A stretch of 64,000 nt of DNA from NCBI RefSeq assembly GCF_026151205.1, contig NC_087078.1, positions 10,550,175-10,614,174 of the forward strand, read 5' to 3'. The notes beneath the pieces were generated by a model. The model was not told the DNA's origin. It searched no databases and saw nothing but the letters and a program-made list of their open reading frames with translations. Shown here piece after piece: positions 32,113 through 44,200 of this stretch. Position numbers and translations under genes: made by a program. Each line of letters starts with the position of its first letter. The first letter of the stretch is position 1. The stretch is from Bolinopsis microptera. Taxonomy: Eukaryota; Ctenophora; Tentaculata; Lobata; Bolinopsidae.

Positions 32113-32628
32113 TGATATTTTACCAAAACCCATAATCATGGGTAGAGTGGACCGCTGCCAGTGTCTCTCTTTCCCAAACAAAAGGAAATGATATTAATTT
32201 GATTGACCGTTCTCAAATGCAAAATGATACCGAGAATGAAATCGGTCGCTCGCTTTTCCCATTCATTTACAATTGTAATAGATTAAGAAGAACTACCCAA
32301 AGGCAGCTGTACTCGGCAATAAAGATTCAATAAACTTCAGCTAATGCAATAAGTGATAACTACCACCCTTACCCCGAAATACTAGGTATCGACCCGAACG
32401 CAACCCAAAGAGATTTTTACAGCATCTGATTGACATGTAATCAATCGAAAATTATTACAATTCGTAAGCCGTGAATGAATGGGAAAAGCGAGCGACCGAT
32501 TTCATTCTCGGTATCATTTTGCATTTGAGAACGGTCAATCAAATTAATATCATTTCCTTTTGTTTGGGAAAGAGAGACACTGGCAGCGGTCCACTCTACC
32601 CATGATTATGGGTTTTGGTAAAATATTA
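32113..32628. mobile_element. Foldback element B, copy 2
   Basis: Arms 32116-32275 and 32462-32625 around a 185-bp loop. Tips TATTTTACC / GGTAAAATA. The loop matches the relic at 5340-5560 in reverse, so the longer loop is probably the older form. Confidence 0.9.
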
Positions 32629-32805
32629 TTATACGATTATATAATTATATAGCATGCAGGGCAAGGCTTCTCAAGCTTCTTTCTTAATACTATTTGATAG
32701 TCTTTATAAAGCAAATATGATTATTTAATAATGCACGTATGGCCTTATCTTATGCGTATCATGCTCTAGGTCGCTGACATTATTACACTCAATAGAAACT
32801 CTATA

Positions 32806-33759
32806 CTAAAAGAATGCAGCCATCAGAAGAGCAGTTACAATCACTGAACTGCAAGAGAGCAGGGTAGTTCCACTGTAAGAACCATCATGACTGTCGTCAC
32901 CACTGTCGTCATTATTTTCTGAAAACAGACCTTTAACTTTAAGCATTTCTGTTTGTACAATTATATGACTAAAAGTATTTATTTAGAAGAGATTAAACCA
33001 AGTTCATTATGTCAAATTTAGAGCGAACTTCTTTAAGTTTAACAATGAAATTAAATTTCTTATTTCATGAAATATGACACATTTGGTGAATACTCAACAG
33101 CGCCTTTTACAAATATCCATGCTTACCTGGTTCTGCAACAAATTTTCCAGGAATCGGGACAATTCTGTATCCATCAAATTTATCATTCACATCCCCATTA
33201 TTTTTTTGAAAGAAGGATACACTTTTTAATTCTGCATCCCAATATGGTTTCCTTGATTGTTCTGTCCCGTCTTGAAGCTCATTCCTAGTTTCACAATCAA
33301 ATACACCGTCACCAGGATACCCATCTCTCAAAAATCTTCTCCATTATAAAGAACGTTCATCTTTCCATTGTCCTTCCACACTGTCCAAATCGACTCTCCA
33401 CCAGAAAAGACAAACCCCTCTGGCATTGGAAGCCTTTTCCCTGAGGGAGAGAAGGTGTCATCGATGCACGGCGTTATACCCCAATTTGGAGATTCGTCAG
33501 CAATATCTCCCGCACTTGAAAGACCAAATCCAAGCTTCACTTCGTCATCGTTTCCGCGGAGATTTATGAGGTACCCCGTATACGGCCTTAAGGCGATACT
33601 CCCCCCTTTTACTTTTAATTCCACTGCTTGTGTAGCCTCATCGAATGGTATTTCAATGGCATTTTCTAATGGTACTTCGTTGATCCACGGTATTTCCTCA
33701 TCGGCTGTTGTTGTACCCAGTATTGCAGCTACTACTAATGCAGTTAGCAAGACCATCAT
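32806..33759 (-). CDS. Small secreted, probably GPI-anchored protein of unknown family, two exons
   Basis: Exon 1 (33127-33759) starts MMVLLTALVVAAILG, a clear signal peptide, and runs about 210 residues with an acidic extracellular character (for example YLINLRGNDDEVKLGFG and IWTVWKDNGKMNVLY). Donor GTAAGC follows AACCAG. Exon 2 (32806-32918) begins after CTGTTTTCAG and encodes ENNDDSGDDSHDGS, a small-residue region, then SVIVTALLMAAFF and stop: acidic linker, cleavage-type site and short hydrophobic tail, as in GPI-anchor signals. A one-base deletion in a T run at about 33331-33335 shifts frame inside exon 1 (GEDF, then RDGYPGDG in the next frame). I do not recognise the domain. The gene is preceded by a heptamer microsatellite. 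Confidence 0.7.
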
Positions 33760-33814
33760 CTTTGTTTCTACTTCACTTCGTTGGAATACTCCTACTAAAG
33801 TCAGGTAAAGTTAA

Positions 33815-33996
33815 TAAGAAATTAGAAATTAGAAATTAGAAATTAGAAATTAGAAATTAGAAATTAGAAATTAGAAATTAGAAATTAGAAATTAGAAATT
33901 AGAAATTAGAAATTAGAAATTAGAAATTAGAAATCAGAAATTAGAAATTAGAAATTAGAAATTAGAAATTAGAAATCAGAAATTAGAAATTAGAAA
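33815..33996 (+). repeat. (AGAAATT)n heptanucleotide microsatellite, ~26 copies
   Basis: Almost perfect 7-bp repeat with two AGAAATC variant units near the distal end. It starts about 55 bp upstream of the start codon of the GPI-anchored-protein gene, within its likely promoter region. Confidence 0.97.
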
Positions 33997-36045
33997 GATC
34001 ATTACAAAATTACATGTGTCAGATCCCAATCAGTTATATGAAAGTTATATAACCAAACAAAAAAACATAATATTGTAGATAAATAAATAAATGGTTTAAA
34101 GAAGTAGACAGACAAACTCGGTCTTATCCTTAATGATTAGTTTGTGCAATGTGCAAGGGTTAAAATAATAACAATAATTATCTTGCAATATGAATAGAGT
34201 GGAAAATGAACATATATGCAACAATAAAAATGCAAATTCAATAAACGAATTATTCATTATAATTGTTAGGCTGCAGGCTTGGCTACTCTGTACTCATAGA
34301 ATAATCCATAACCTTCTGGAATATTCTGAAATATTTATCTGTTAGGTAAGTTTTCCGTCTATTTTATTAAGTCATGAATCAGAATAGAAGGATTAGTGAT
34401 TACCGAGGTCTCATACCTAATCGGACCTTATTTGGACGGACATTAATTGAACGCTGGAGGCCTTAACGTTCATTTTAATGTCAGTTCAAATAAAGTCCGT
34501 TCATTTAAGGTCCGTCCAAATTAAAGTCTGTTGAATTTTTTCAAAAATTCGAACTTTTTGTCCAGAATATGACAACTATGAGAACTTTATTGTGCCGTAA
34601 GTTAACGACAGAAAGGTTCTCCTTAGTCTGCCGGAGGCACAGAAAACTCTGCTAGTATAATATATGATGTTTTCAAGGGGCAATTTGCGGAAAAAGTCAA
34701 CAAAATTATGGCACTCAACAACATAGTTCACGAGCTAGTCCCCGCCAACATTACAAACTTGTTCCAGCCTCTAAATATATTACGGTAAAGCGTGTTGCCA
34801 AGGACATTGTCCGACGTTGTTACAGTTCATATTACTCAGGGGAGGTAATGAAACAGACAGCAGTGCTAGGAAAGCTCCATGCCTGTATTAATTTGCACGC
34901 AGTAATCGATACGCGTATTAAAGTAAAAATAAACTCTGTAATTCGCTTCCTAATATCACCCTGGCTAGTGAGTAAAGTACCCTCGACCTCGTACACCATA
35001 CCATTTCAGTAATGATAAAAATATGTTATCAATAACAATACTCCTCTTCACCCGGTCATGTAATTGTGTTGTGATTAGATTCCTCGACCTCGCACATTAT
35101 AAGACCTCGTACTGATATGTATTTCACTCTAACTGGCAGAAAGACCGGAAAGGTGTTATAGCAAAACTTTAAGAATACTTTAAGACTGTCACTCATAGTT
35201 TATTCTCAGAATTGTTAAAAAATTCACCCACTGAAATACCTAAGTTCCCAAAAATTTGTGTGCCATTATATTGAGCACAATTTATTTGAGCCCGAAAAAT
35301 TTGGGCAGAAAATTTGAACTCATTTGGGCGACCGAAAATTTGGGCACAAATTCTTCGAAAAATGAACGATTTTCTATTAAAATTTCAGTTAGATATTTGC
35401 CTTAGTTCATTATTATTCCTTATTATTCCGGTCATTTTGCTTTCAATTTTAAGCATGTAGGTGGTAGTCTGAGTTGTTTCACATTATGAAAACATAGTGT
35501 GTCAGCTCAATGGAGGAGTTTCATCCGACAATGTGAAAATTGATACCCGCTTGACAGTGATCCGTGAAGTACACGCTCGCGGTTGGATCAACGAACTTTT
35601 TGTATATTTAAAAGGGAGGCCAGATGACATAAGGAAAGGCTTTGAGAAGTCGGGTATAACTGATGCTTGTAGATCAGACTTAACGGTGGATGATAATCCA
35701 TTTGCAGATCTTGTTTAAATCTCTAGCTATCCGTACCTCTAGCCATTTGTTTTATTAATATTAGTAGCTGTTAGCTATTCCAGTTATTTCTATTCATTTA
35801 AAATATAAGCCTTTTTACTTGGTCAAGCCATGAATGACAGATTAAAAAACTAAAATTTCAAATATTATTTCACTCTTCATATATGAAGAAAAAGCCATCT
35901 TTCTATAGATTTCAGGGCCACATGCCAAATGCCAAAAGTTTGGTTAGCAAAAAATTTAGCAGACGGAAAAGATTTATGCAATTAATTTGGTCTGCAAAAA
36001 ATTTGGTCGAGAGGCCCGCTCAAATTTTTTGTCGCCCAAATTTTT
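33997..36045. other. Mostly unassigned AT-rich intergenic sequence
   Basis: Contains an inverted-repeat pair around 34425-34520 (GGACGGACATTAATTGAACG against CGTTCATTTTAATGTC) and AAATTTGGGC repeats near 35300, plus the transposase-like fragment at 35497. Nothing else is supported. Confidence 0.45.
35497..35718 (+). pseudogene. Possible DDE-transposase C-terminal remnant
   Basis: A 73-codon open frame includes VIREVHARGWINELFVYL and DDIRKGFEKSGITDAC. The sequence resembles the last part of pogo/Tigger-type DDE transposases, where a W-containing helix is followed by an I..GF..SGI motif. It is short, lacks the catalytic triad region and has no visible TIRs, so the family call is tentative. Confidence 0.35.
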
Positions 36046-36412
36046 GGCACTATCCGTCGCGGAGTCGAGTCCGCGGCGGAGCCGCCGGACTCCGAGCGGA
36101 CTCCGGCGGAGCCGCCGGACTCCGAGCGGACTCCGGCGGTGCTCCGCCAAAATGTATTTACAGTGGACTCAAGTACATTTTGGCGGACTCCGAGCGGAGC
36201 CGAGCGGACTCCGAGCGGACTTTAAAGTCCGCCGCGGACTCCGAGCGGCTCCGCGGCGGCTCGGTGGAGTGTCCGCCGCGGACTAAGCCACTAGGCGGAC
36301 TCCGGTCCGCCGCGGACTCCGGCGGAGTGCTTGGCGGACTCCGCCGGACCTCTCCGCCAGACTTGAATCCGGCGGAGTCCGGCGGAGCTCGGACTCCGCT
36401 CGGACTCCCAGC
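36046..36412 (+). repeat. GC-rich CGGAGTCC block, copy 3 (solo)
   Basis: Starts GGCACTATCCGTCGCGGAGT like copy 1 but ends abruptly after GAGCTCGGACTCCGCTCGG without the GTCACGTGAC end or foldback X arms. GCCGCCGGACTCCGAGCGGA is tandemly duplicated near the start. Confidence 0.85.
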
Positions 36413-36730
36413 TCAAGCTGTTCATAGGAATAAGATTATCGTGCGATATCTGCGCTGTGGCCAAATTATATACCATCCGATAGGAAAAACGCCAAATCGG
36501 ATGTCGCAAGAAAAGCGAAACCTAGCGCAGGTTCCTATAAAAAGTTATGACTAAATAACTGGTTAAAATAAATATTTACACCGCGCAGCAAATAAAACAA
36601 ACGAATATCAAAATAACATGCGCGTCGCTATTATGTATCGCTAGGCGTTACTATGGTTATGGCGTTACTATGGTTATGACGTCAAAAATGACTATATTTG
36701 GAAATGAGGGGAAGGCTCCTTTCTCGCAAC

Positions 36731-36970
36731 GGCGAGGTAGCGCAGTTGGTTAGAACACCAGCTTTGCAACCGCGAGGTTGCGAGTTCGAATCCCAATGTC
36801 TGCCTGGTTGTGGGGTGAGCGTCGTTGACGTTCAGCTAAGGATCCTGAGTGGTCTATGCAGCCCCCCGGTATACTCAGCCGAATACTCGGGAAATCGGGT
36901 GTGAGGGTTAAATGAGGAGCTGCACATTGCAGCAGTCTCGGGCGAAGTAAGTATGGTACACACTACTTTA
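36731..36970 (+). mobile_element. tRNA-derived SINE
   Basis: The head has an A box TAGCGCAGTTGG (36738-36749) and a B box GAGTTCGAATCC (36782-36793) at tRNA-like spacing. The would-be anticodon stem CCAGC does not pair across TTTGCAA, so this is not a functional tRNA. A body of about 170 bp follows (GGTATACTCAGCCGAATACT). Confidence 0.75.
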
Positions 36971-36974
36971 AGTT

Positions 36975-38468
36975 TAACAGTCACTGGCCAAAATAAATCC
37001 TTTGGCTTCCTTGTTCCTGCAATTGGCTGGTTGCACGTGTGTAACAATGTAGCTGTTGGAATACTTCGAAGTAATATGTATAAGTGTCTTGATACAAAAT
37101 TACTGTCATGTACTATATCATATATACTGTAGTCGATCAACTTAACCGACTATACCATATCAATTATCGTATGATTATTTGTACCATTAGTTCTGATTAC
37201 CAATTCGCACTTGCAACTTGCTGGCCCAAAACTTATTCCTTGCCAAACTTTTATTTTTTCGTATTGTTTGACATACAAATGGCCATATAATAAGAATCAT
37301 TTGATTCAGCCAGTGTCATTGATAATGGTATGTTTTATCTCTCTTTTCGTGAGATTATTGTTGAACTTGATCTCGTGGTACATGTCTTCACATACAACCA
37401 TTATACCTACGGGGGCGTTTGCATGGTTTCAGCAAGCTCTTGGCTATTTTACCAACCAGTACAATTCACAGACCAGCGCAATAAATTGTTTTAGACTATA
37501 ATTAGAGTACTGCTCAAAGGTTACTATGAGTATGACATGCGATTATCAGTTCTAGTTCTACAAAATGTCTATTAATTAATAGTTAGATTGATAAAGTTCT
37601 TTAGATTTATTGAATAATCTCGGTCAAATTGAGTGGGTTCCTTGTTACAGCAAGACAAGAATTCAAACACATTTTATTCTATCAATAATTCATTTCAGTC
37701 ATATTCAAGATTACAGTCGAAACATCCCATGAAATGCTTACTCTAAAATCTTTAAGTAAACGGTTGTCAACATTGCAGTTCGTCTCCTGGCCATGTTTTA
37801 GAAACCTTGCAGTCATTCGATCTGCAGACACAGCTTGGCAGCGAATCCGTCGCTGTACGAAGATTCATCTGCAAGTGCAGGCCCAAAATTGTTGAATGCA
37901 ATGCCCTAGCCTATAATATCTGAATTACACCATCTTAAATCAAAACTCGTCCAGTTCATGCTCTCTCTCTTCCTGATAACCTGTAACCACCCATCAGGGG
38001 CTACTCTTCTCAATTTAAACTGGCTGCTTTGCTAGAGGAATGACAGAGATCTCCTCTCCGTGGTCTGGGTGGTCACACGATGCACCAATTACGAAAGCGA
38101 TGTCAGCTATTTTAAATAACCTAACAGTTAAGACTCGGTTTTGATATTAAAACTGTTCGTGTTACAGGGTTATGGATATACAAATATTGTGTCAATGAAG
38201 ATCACAAATAAAAGGTACAAAATACTTTCGGATGATGCAGATAAAATGGAATCATTACAGACCTGGCTGACTATCTAATTCTCTATTGTGTTCACAGTAG
38301 TTCAAGCCTAACATAATTGAAGATTCTAATAATTTAAGCATTGATCGTTGAAACACAGTTCAACAATGATCAAATAACCTAGCAGTAAGGTTGAAATATA
38401 GTACAATCGAAAGTATAACTAAATACCAATATCATAAAACCGTTAATATCAATAATCAAATGTCGAAT
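36975..38468. other. Intergenic, nothing recognised
   Basis: AT-rich, without repeats that recur elsewhere in the window and without frames carrying recognisable domains. It may contain the 3' flank of the MULE fragment that ends at 38469. Confidence 0.4.
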
Positions 38469-39330
38469 TCATAGTGCAGCAAAAACAGCAGAGAGATAAT
38501 CAATGACTTCGTACTCCTGGTTATTGTAGGCTTGCATGAAGGATTCCAGAAGGGAGTCGTACCTTATCCACTTGGCAGCTCTCTGGGGTGGAGGTCTTCT
38601 CATCAGCCTATCCGTGATCTTCTGGTCTGTTAGTCCTTGCTCTAGTTTGAGGGCTTCAAGGAATTTCCAGATGGTAGGATTTGAACACTGGACGAGGCTG
38701 CGGAAACCATTATGTCATCCTTCTGCAAGGTTCAAAGAGCGTGGGAGACCAGTTAGACAGCAATCGTACTGGTTCCAGGACAGGTGATCGAAGCGAGCAG
38801 GTCTGTTTGGTGTTCCCATCCACGTGGACTCAAAGTATAATGTAAAGACATCCATATCTGCGGAGAGGATAGGTCTAACTCTAAGGGTCTGCCATGCGTA
38901 GTGGACGTCACCAGGAGGGATGAAAGGTAGAGCTCCGATCCGTTGGAAGGATCCAACCACCTGATACTCCGGAACAAGGTCGGAGCGAGCGAAGTTCCTC
39001 CATAGAGCCTGTTTGAAGTGGAAGTAGCAGCCACGTAGAGTAGTCCCGGGCCAGACAGCAGTGACACTGTTCCGTAGCCCAGCTTCATAATCGCAAAGGG
39101 CGGTGTCTGGATGGAAAGGTCCAAAGCGATCCAGTTCTTCTAGTAGGTTTGTGTAGTGTTCTTGCCGCTTTCCAGGGAGAAGACCAAACGCCAGAGGAAG
39201 TCTGTAATTGTCTGGGGTGATTCCATGTACTGTCAGGAGTTGGGTGAATAGATTGGGTGCCACCTTTTTTTGTTTTGTGTTGCTGCGCTGAGAGGTGTTT
39301 ATGTTGGTCGGCAGCTTTCTGCTTCAATTC
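38469..39330 (-). pseudogene. MULE transposase, C-terminal part, one in-frame stop
   Basis: From 39263 the frame reads YRLPLAFGLLPGKRQEHYTN, then DTALCDYEAGLRNSV and TTLRGCYFHFKQALWRNF: the core MULE pattern with D..YE..L and the CxxHxxxA/W helix. The frame stops at TGA (38715-38717) in NLAEG-stop-HNGFRSL, where this family normally has EGWHN, then continues in the same frame through SNPTIWKFLEALKLEQGLTD to 38469. The upstream AEFRAELKQKAADQHKHL (39290-39340) is in another frame. It is a decayed MULE, perhaps FLYWCH-type, with no TIRs nearby. Confidence 0.8.
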
Positions 39331-39594
39331 TGCTCTGAACTCTGCTTTCTTAGCTAGAATTTCTTTAGCTAGGCAAATTTTGTCTTTCGCACGTACGTCT
39401 CCTGAGGAAAATAATTATTATTAATAGTCAAACATGAATCATAACACATAGAGGGGGGTTTGGTCGTTGATTACGTTATCAACATTTTCTTTTTTACCCT
39501 CTAGAATAATAACAATTTGACAATATTTTAATTCAAATTCCACTCTGATAGTGATAAAATTTAGAAATTGATCGAATATCCGGCTATAATACAG
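39331..39594. other. Spacer between MULE fragments
   Basis: Contains the leftmost part of the MULE frame and AT-rich spacer. No separate feature is visible. Confidence 0.35.
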
Positions 39595-40271
39595 CAGGGT
39601 GTCATAATTATTGGCGTGTAGACAATTTTGCGTAAAATTTTAGCCCACCCAAGCTTTTAGAAACGATCATTACTTGACTTCTGAGTGTCAAGTAATGATC
39701 CTATGGAGTCTTGATCATTCAAGAAATAATCCTTCATACTACAGTTTAGTCTAAAAATGAAGTCCGAAAGAAGTTAAATTTTGTCGATAATCACGACGAA
39801 AGAGAAAAATTTGGATTACTGGACTTAAAGCCTTCGGCTGCTTACCCTAAATTCCGGGATGAGTCCGCCTGACTATATTTTATTGCGTCAGTTAGAGGAG
39901 AAAGAGAGCTTTTATGAAATCTATAGTTTTCTATATGTTTCGCTATCGCCTGAAGAGCTGTGCACTTTAGTCTAAAGAATAATTTCAGAAAAAATTCACC
40001 GAAAAAAAATTGCACATAAAATCTCTTACTTCTTCGTAAATCTAACCAAGTATGGAATCGACCCTTTAAATAACGGCCTAAATTATGGGTTTTGAGGTAC
40101 ATCAACACAAAATTCTGAAATCAAGAAAAAGTTCAGACGATTATCTACAGACCAGTTTTTGAATTTTGAAATTAGGATATTCAGAAGTAAAGTTATGACC
40201 CGGCGAAAAATATTGATTTCATCATAAAATACACATAAAATTTCAAACACGCCAATAATTCTGACACCCTG
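39595..40271. mobile_element. 677-bp TIR element (CAGGGTGTCA ends)
   Basis: CAGGGTGTCATAATTATTGG at the left and its inverse with one mismatch at the right (GACACCCTG at 40263-40271), flanked by CAG on both sides (possible 3-bp duplication). It holds a hairpin with 14-bp stems GATCATTACTTGAC/GTCAAGTAATGATC at 39666-39701 and no recognisable protein. It sits between two MULE fragments. Confidence 0.75.
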
Positions 40272-40426
40272 CAGTAGTAAGTAGTTAAGAAGTTGCTTGG
40301 CCGGATATCATAACAATGATTTCGGCTCATCATCATAGCATGATCAGGGTAGCATGAAACGTAGAAAAAGTGTTTTCTAGGAAAATAGTCAAGGGGGGGG
40401 CCGGGGGGGGGGGGATCAGGACATGA

Positions 40427-41226
40427 TTACGTACTTTTGCTGTCAGGAGGGCCGGGGGGGTTGGGTCTTGATAACGGTTGATTACGGAAGGGGGGAGGCT
40501 GTCTATTCAACTGTAGTTGTTCGTCCTTCTGCACCAGCAGCTGGTCCTGCAGCCTGATCACCTTTCCTTGTCTGCTAGCGCTTCCTCTCTCAGTGAAGTC
40601 AGGCAAGTAGCTGGTAGGACGAAGTCTGTGAGGTAGGTGCTTCAGAGTGGTTTGCAGATCCGGACTTATCTGCTCGTGATCTTTGGACAATTCTCGTGAG
40701 GGACTCTTGGTAGTTCCACGTTGATTTCGGGTGGGTATGTAGATAGGGCTTCGGTGAAGAGGTTTTGTGTTGCTGAGAGGTGATGGTTGGCAGCTTTCTG
40801 CTTTAATTCTGCTCTGAACTCTGCTTTCTCAGCTAGAATTGTGTACCGACAGTACACAATTCTAGCTGACTTCGTACTTCGCTGACTTCGTACTTCGCAC
40901 GTTTCCTGAGGTAAATAATGGATAGTCAACCAAATATTATTAAACATAGATTGACTTCCCACAATTATAACCTGTATATCTTCCAGTGATGAAATATGTA
41001 ATCTCCAAAAGTATAAATTACACACCATATCTGTAGTCTCTCGATGAGATGAAACCACTTCAGCGGGGTTAACGATATTAGCTATCACTCTTAAGGCGTG
41101 ACGTGCGGCTTGAAGGAGTTTCTCCCAGGTCTTTTTCACATTAATGATGCAAACGTCGTTTCTGTATTCTTGGGCACGTAGCTCAACATGAAATCTGAAA
41201 AAGGTTGAGTTAGGGGTCGTACACAT
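40427..41226 (-). pseudogene. MULE N-terminal region fragment, frameshifted, with unassigned upstream frame
   Basis: Positions 40670-40830 encode AEFRAELKQKAANHHLSA then LSTYPPEINVELPRVP, nearly the same start as the fragment at 39300, and the next frame (40427-40690) continues SPDLQTTLKHLPHRLRPTS. This is the linker region upstream of the MULE core. The frame upstream of 40830 (to 41226) is open but I do not recognise it; it may be fused sequence rather than transposase. The two MULE pieces are probably two different degenerate copies. Confidence 0.5.
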
Positions 41227-44200
41227 GTTACGAAATCACAATTTAGACAATTTGTCTAACGAATTAAATTTGATTCACGGTGCGCGCGCGACGGCGCGCG
41301 CTAAAACTGTCCCAAATTGGGAATGCGATCTATTTTATACGGAAAAAAAACTTGGCGTCAGCCGTCAATGATCCATAAGTTTGGAACAATTTGGAACATT
41401 TTTACGTCCGTTCTGGACATGCAGTGATTCCCAAACTTGGTTTGAGTGGTCCTAGGGCCAATATAAACTCTTACCGACCAATTCTGAGCACTTCTAAAAG
41501 AATATTCATTATTGTTCATTTTCGTTCATTCCATGAACCTGGGTAATGTTATGCGAATTTTGATGGCTCCTACGCCTATTTTTTTTTACTATATCCATCT
41601 TAGAAAACCGAATTGAGGCTTCCCAGCACTGAAATATAGCCAATACTACGATGTTTCACAATATAATGATTCCTCTAGGCATTTTCTCAATTTCAGATTT
41701 CGCCAAAAACAGCCTACATGATCTATCATGTAAATGATCAGTTCTAATATGACAGGAAAGTGTTTTGACCCGGTGAAAAAGGGTGGTGAATAATATGCCA
41801 AAAATTTAAATTCTGAAAATATACACTCGGTTCAGGGCGTCTTCGGGTGCGAACACATGCACTCCTAGAATAATTGACTGTCTTTACCGTTTACTACATT
41901 GTTATTACTACTTGTTATTACAGAATTTAAATAGAATTTAACCCACATATTTTTACACATGAACTGCTGTAACAAATACCATCAAAAGTAGATAAACAAA
42001 ATAGAAACAAACCTATGAATTTGTTGTTTATCTGGTTAGGTCATAGGTGGAAGGTTAACCTCGTTCTTGACACAAAATACCCTGTTGGTGTATAATGGTT
42101 CCTGGTGTTGGGCTGGAACACGTCCAGTCTCCTCCTGAAATCTCCGACAGGACAGAGGAAGCTACTGTCGTAGACACACATTGTGCAGCAGTTGTTGTAG
42201 AGATCACCGACGTGACGCTACCGCTCACACGACTCTCACCAGTCCTGTGATATAGTACTGTTGTTAAGTATGCGTTGTCAGACTTAATTAGTTAGTTTGA
42301 GAGTATGTTCTATAACCTTATGTAGTTTGTTGAAACACTTGTCACTTAATAAATACTCTTTTATAAACAATTATTAAAGGTTAGTGTTATGAATACATCA
42401 AGAATTCCTCAATAAGCGTCTTTAACATGAATTCAGCGCTAGAGAAGGGAGCTGGTTCAAGGACACAAAACCGGTCTGTCGGTCACGCAGTAGGTTGATA
42501 CGAGAGCTCCCAGTCACAGCTAAACCTCTTGTAAACCTCTAAGTTGCTAAAAGCAGCACGCATATTTATATGCACTGGTCCAACTCCCGTGAGGGACTGT
42601 GTTATTACTTAAGTGGCTAGTTACAGCTAGTTAGAGGTAGTTGGGGCAAGTTGCGGTTAACTCTGGTAAGAAGTGGTAAGATCTGGTAAGTTAGGGCAGG
42701 TTAAGACTATCCCCCTTAAAGTTTTTAGAATAAGCTGCTCACTGCTATTGTTACTACTGACCATGTAGTGCAATATGTTATGATATTGTGTTAGCCCATA
42801 TCAAGTTCTAGATTATTCTATAGAAGGTTTCAGGGTAATCTATCAATAGGAAAAGGTCAAAGCTAGCAACTCAATACTGTTAATTGATATGCGTAACGTA
42901 ATAACTGTGTCATTGTGTAACTGGGTGTTTGACAGTGCTCACTCCTCAGTCCAAGGGAACTGGGACGGGAGCAACGATTCAACAAATTAGACTTGAATTA
43001 GATAGCAGATTAGCACGCTTTAAATAATTTTGCGATCCAACTGTCGAATCAGAAGCTAAAGAACTTAGACTGTCTCAGTGTTTCAAAAGTAAATGACTAA
43101 ATCAACTATTTGAATTTTAAAAAACAAGTATAGATCACTTATTTATAAATTGAGGCTTGTAGTTTTTCAGAACGTTGCGGACTGCGGTTACATTCTTAAA
43201 CTCTCTAGAACCAAGGTATATTGTCACTAGTGAGATTCTACAGGGTGTCCCAGAAGTAACTACCCACACAAAACCCCCATTCAGAATTGCTTAGAGAATG
43301 CAGATGTAGGTCATACTAATTAACTCAAAAATGTTAAGATTTCCTGAAAATCTCGTAAAATTTCATCAATTACAGATGTTTGGCACGACACTCCCTCTTT
43401 ATCCCAATTGTCACCATAAATTGAGTTAGGAACTCAAAAATTTCCAGACAGTTTGATAATTCAAGTGCTTTCCTATAGTTTCAAGTTGGTTGTTTACAAA
43501 TAAGCCGAGTTATGACTATTTTAAGATCTGGCTGATGCATGATCCTGGCACTTAATCAGTGATTCGAATGATTTCAAATTATTATCCAAGTAACCTTGGG
43601 TGATTAATCCAACGATCAAAACCAAATCTTGCCTAAAAACGATGTTTGAATGTTGCATTGAAAATATCTATTTGCTTAAGTCATAATGATAAGAATTGGC
43701 TGTAAATGAACTGGTAAGTAGATTAGCATAATGTACCCACTACCCAGCAACACGGCAGTTAAACCTCGTCACTTGGACAGTTTAGCTCCACAAATTAGCC
43801 CTTTCCTTAATTAAATCTATCACTATTTTATAATCATTTCGTCAGAGGAATGACAACATGAACCCCAAAACTTTGATCATAACATGTGGACAGAACTCAG
43901 TGCCAGGACAACATGACACTCCGAAACTTTGAAACATAACACGAGGAAATATGGACAGAACTGAACAATAGCAACAACCACACTCAGAGACTGAAGAATC
44001 AGGAGGACTCTGTATCCCAGGAACCAACTATTTAGCTATCGTCGCTCAATAATCGGTTTGGTATCGACCCTACATATTTTGTTTTTCCGACTTTAAAGCT
44101 GACTTAAGAAACAAGGGAATTAAATTTAACTTCCTAACATTAAATCGTTGATTTTATATAATTTTCCTTTTTTTCCCCAGTACATTGTGCAGAAAGTTGG

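Larger units (their letters stand above)
30050..32628 (+). repeat. ~2-kb duplicated segment, copy 2, with insertion
   Basis: Collinear with 15272-17241, starting at the same ACAGTGCTGGC terminus and ending at foldback B. It differs by an insertion at 30584-31032 and a longer loop in foldback B. The 60-odd-codon frame at 31746 has a partner at 16491 but shows no domain and scattered changes, so I do not call it a gene. Confidence 0.85.

Noticed and set aside
35883..36554. 223-codon frame across the GC-rich block
   Set aside because: Composition is dominated by the hexamer repeat, and the frame is not kept in the other four copies.
36731..36804. Functional tRNA gene
   Set aside because: A and B boxes are present but the anticodon stem does not pair and a SINE body follows.
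43243..43261. Transposon with CAGGGTGTCCCAGAAGTA terminus
   Set aside because: Only one terminus was seen; no inverted partner or duplication was found, so no element can be delimited.
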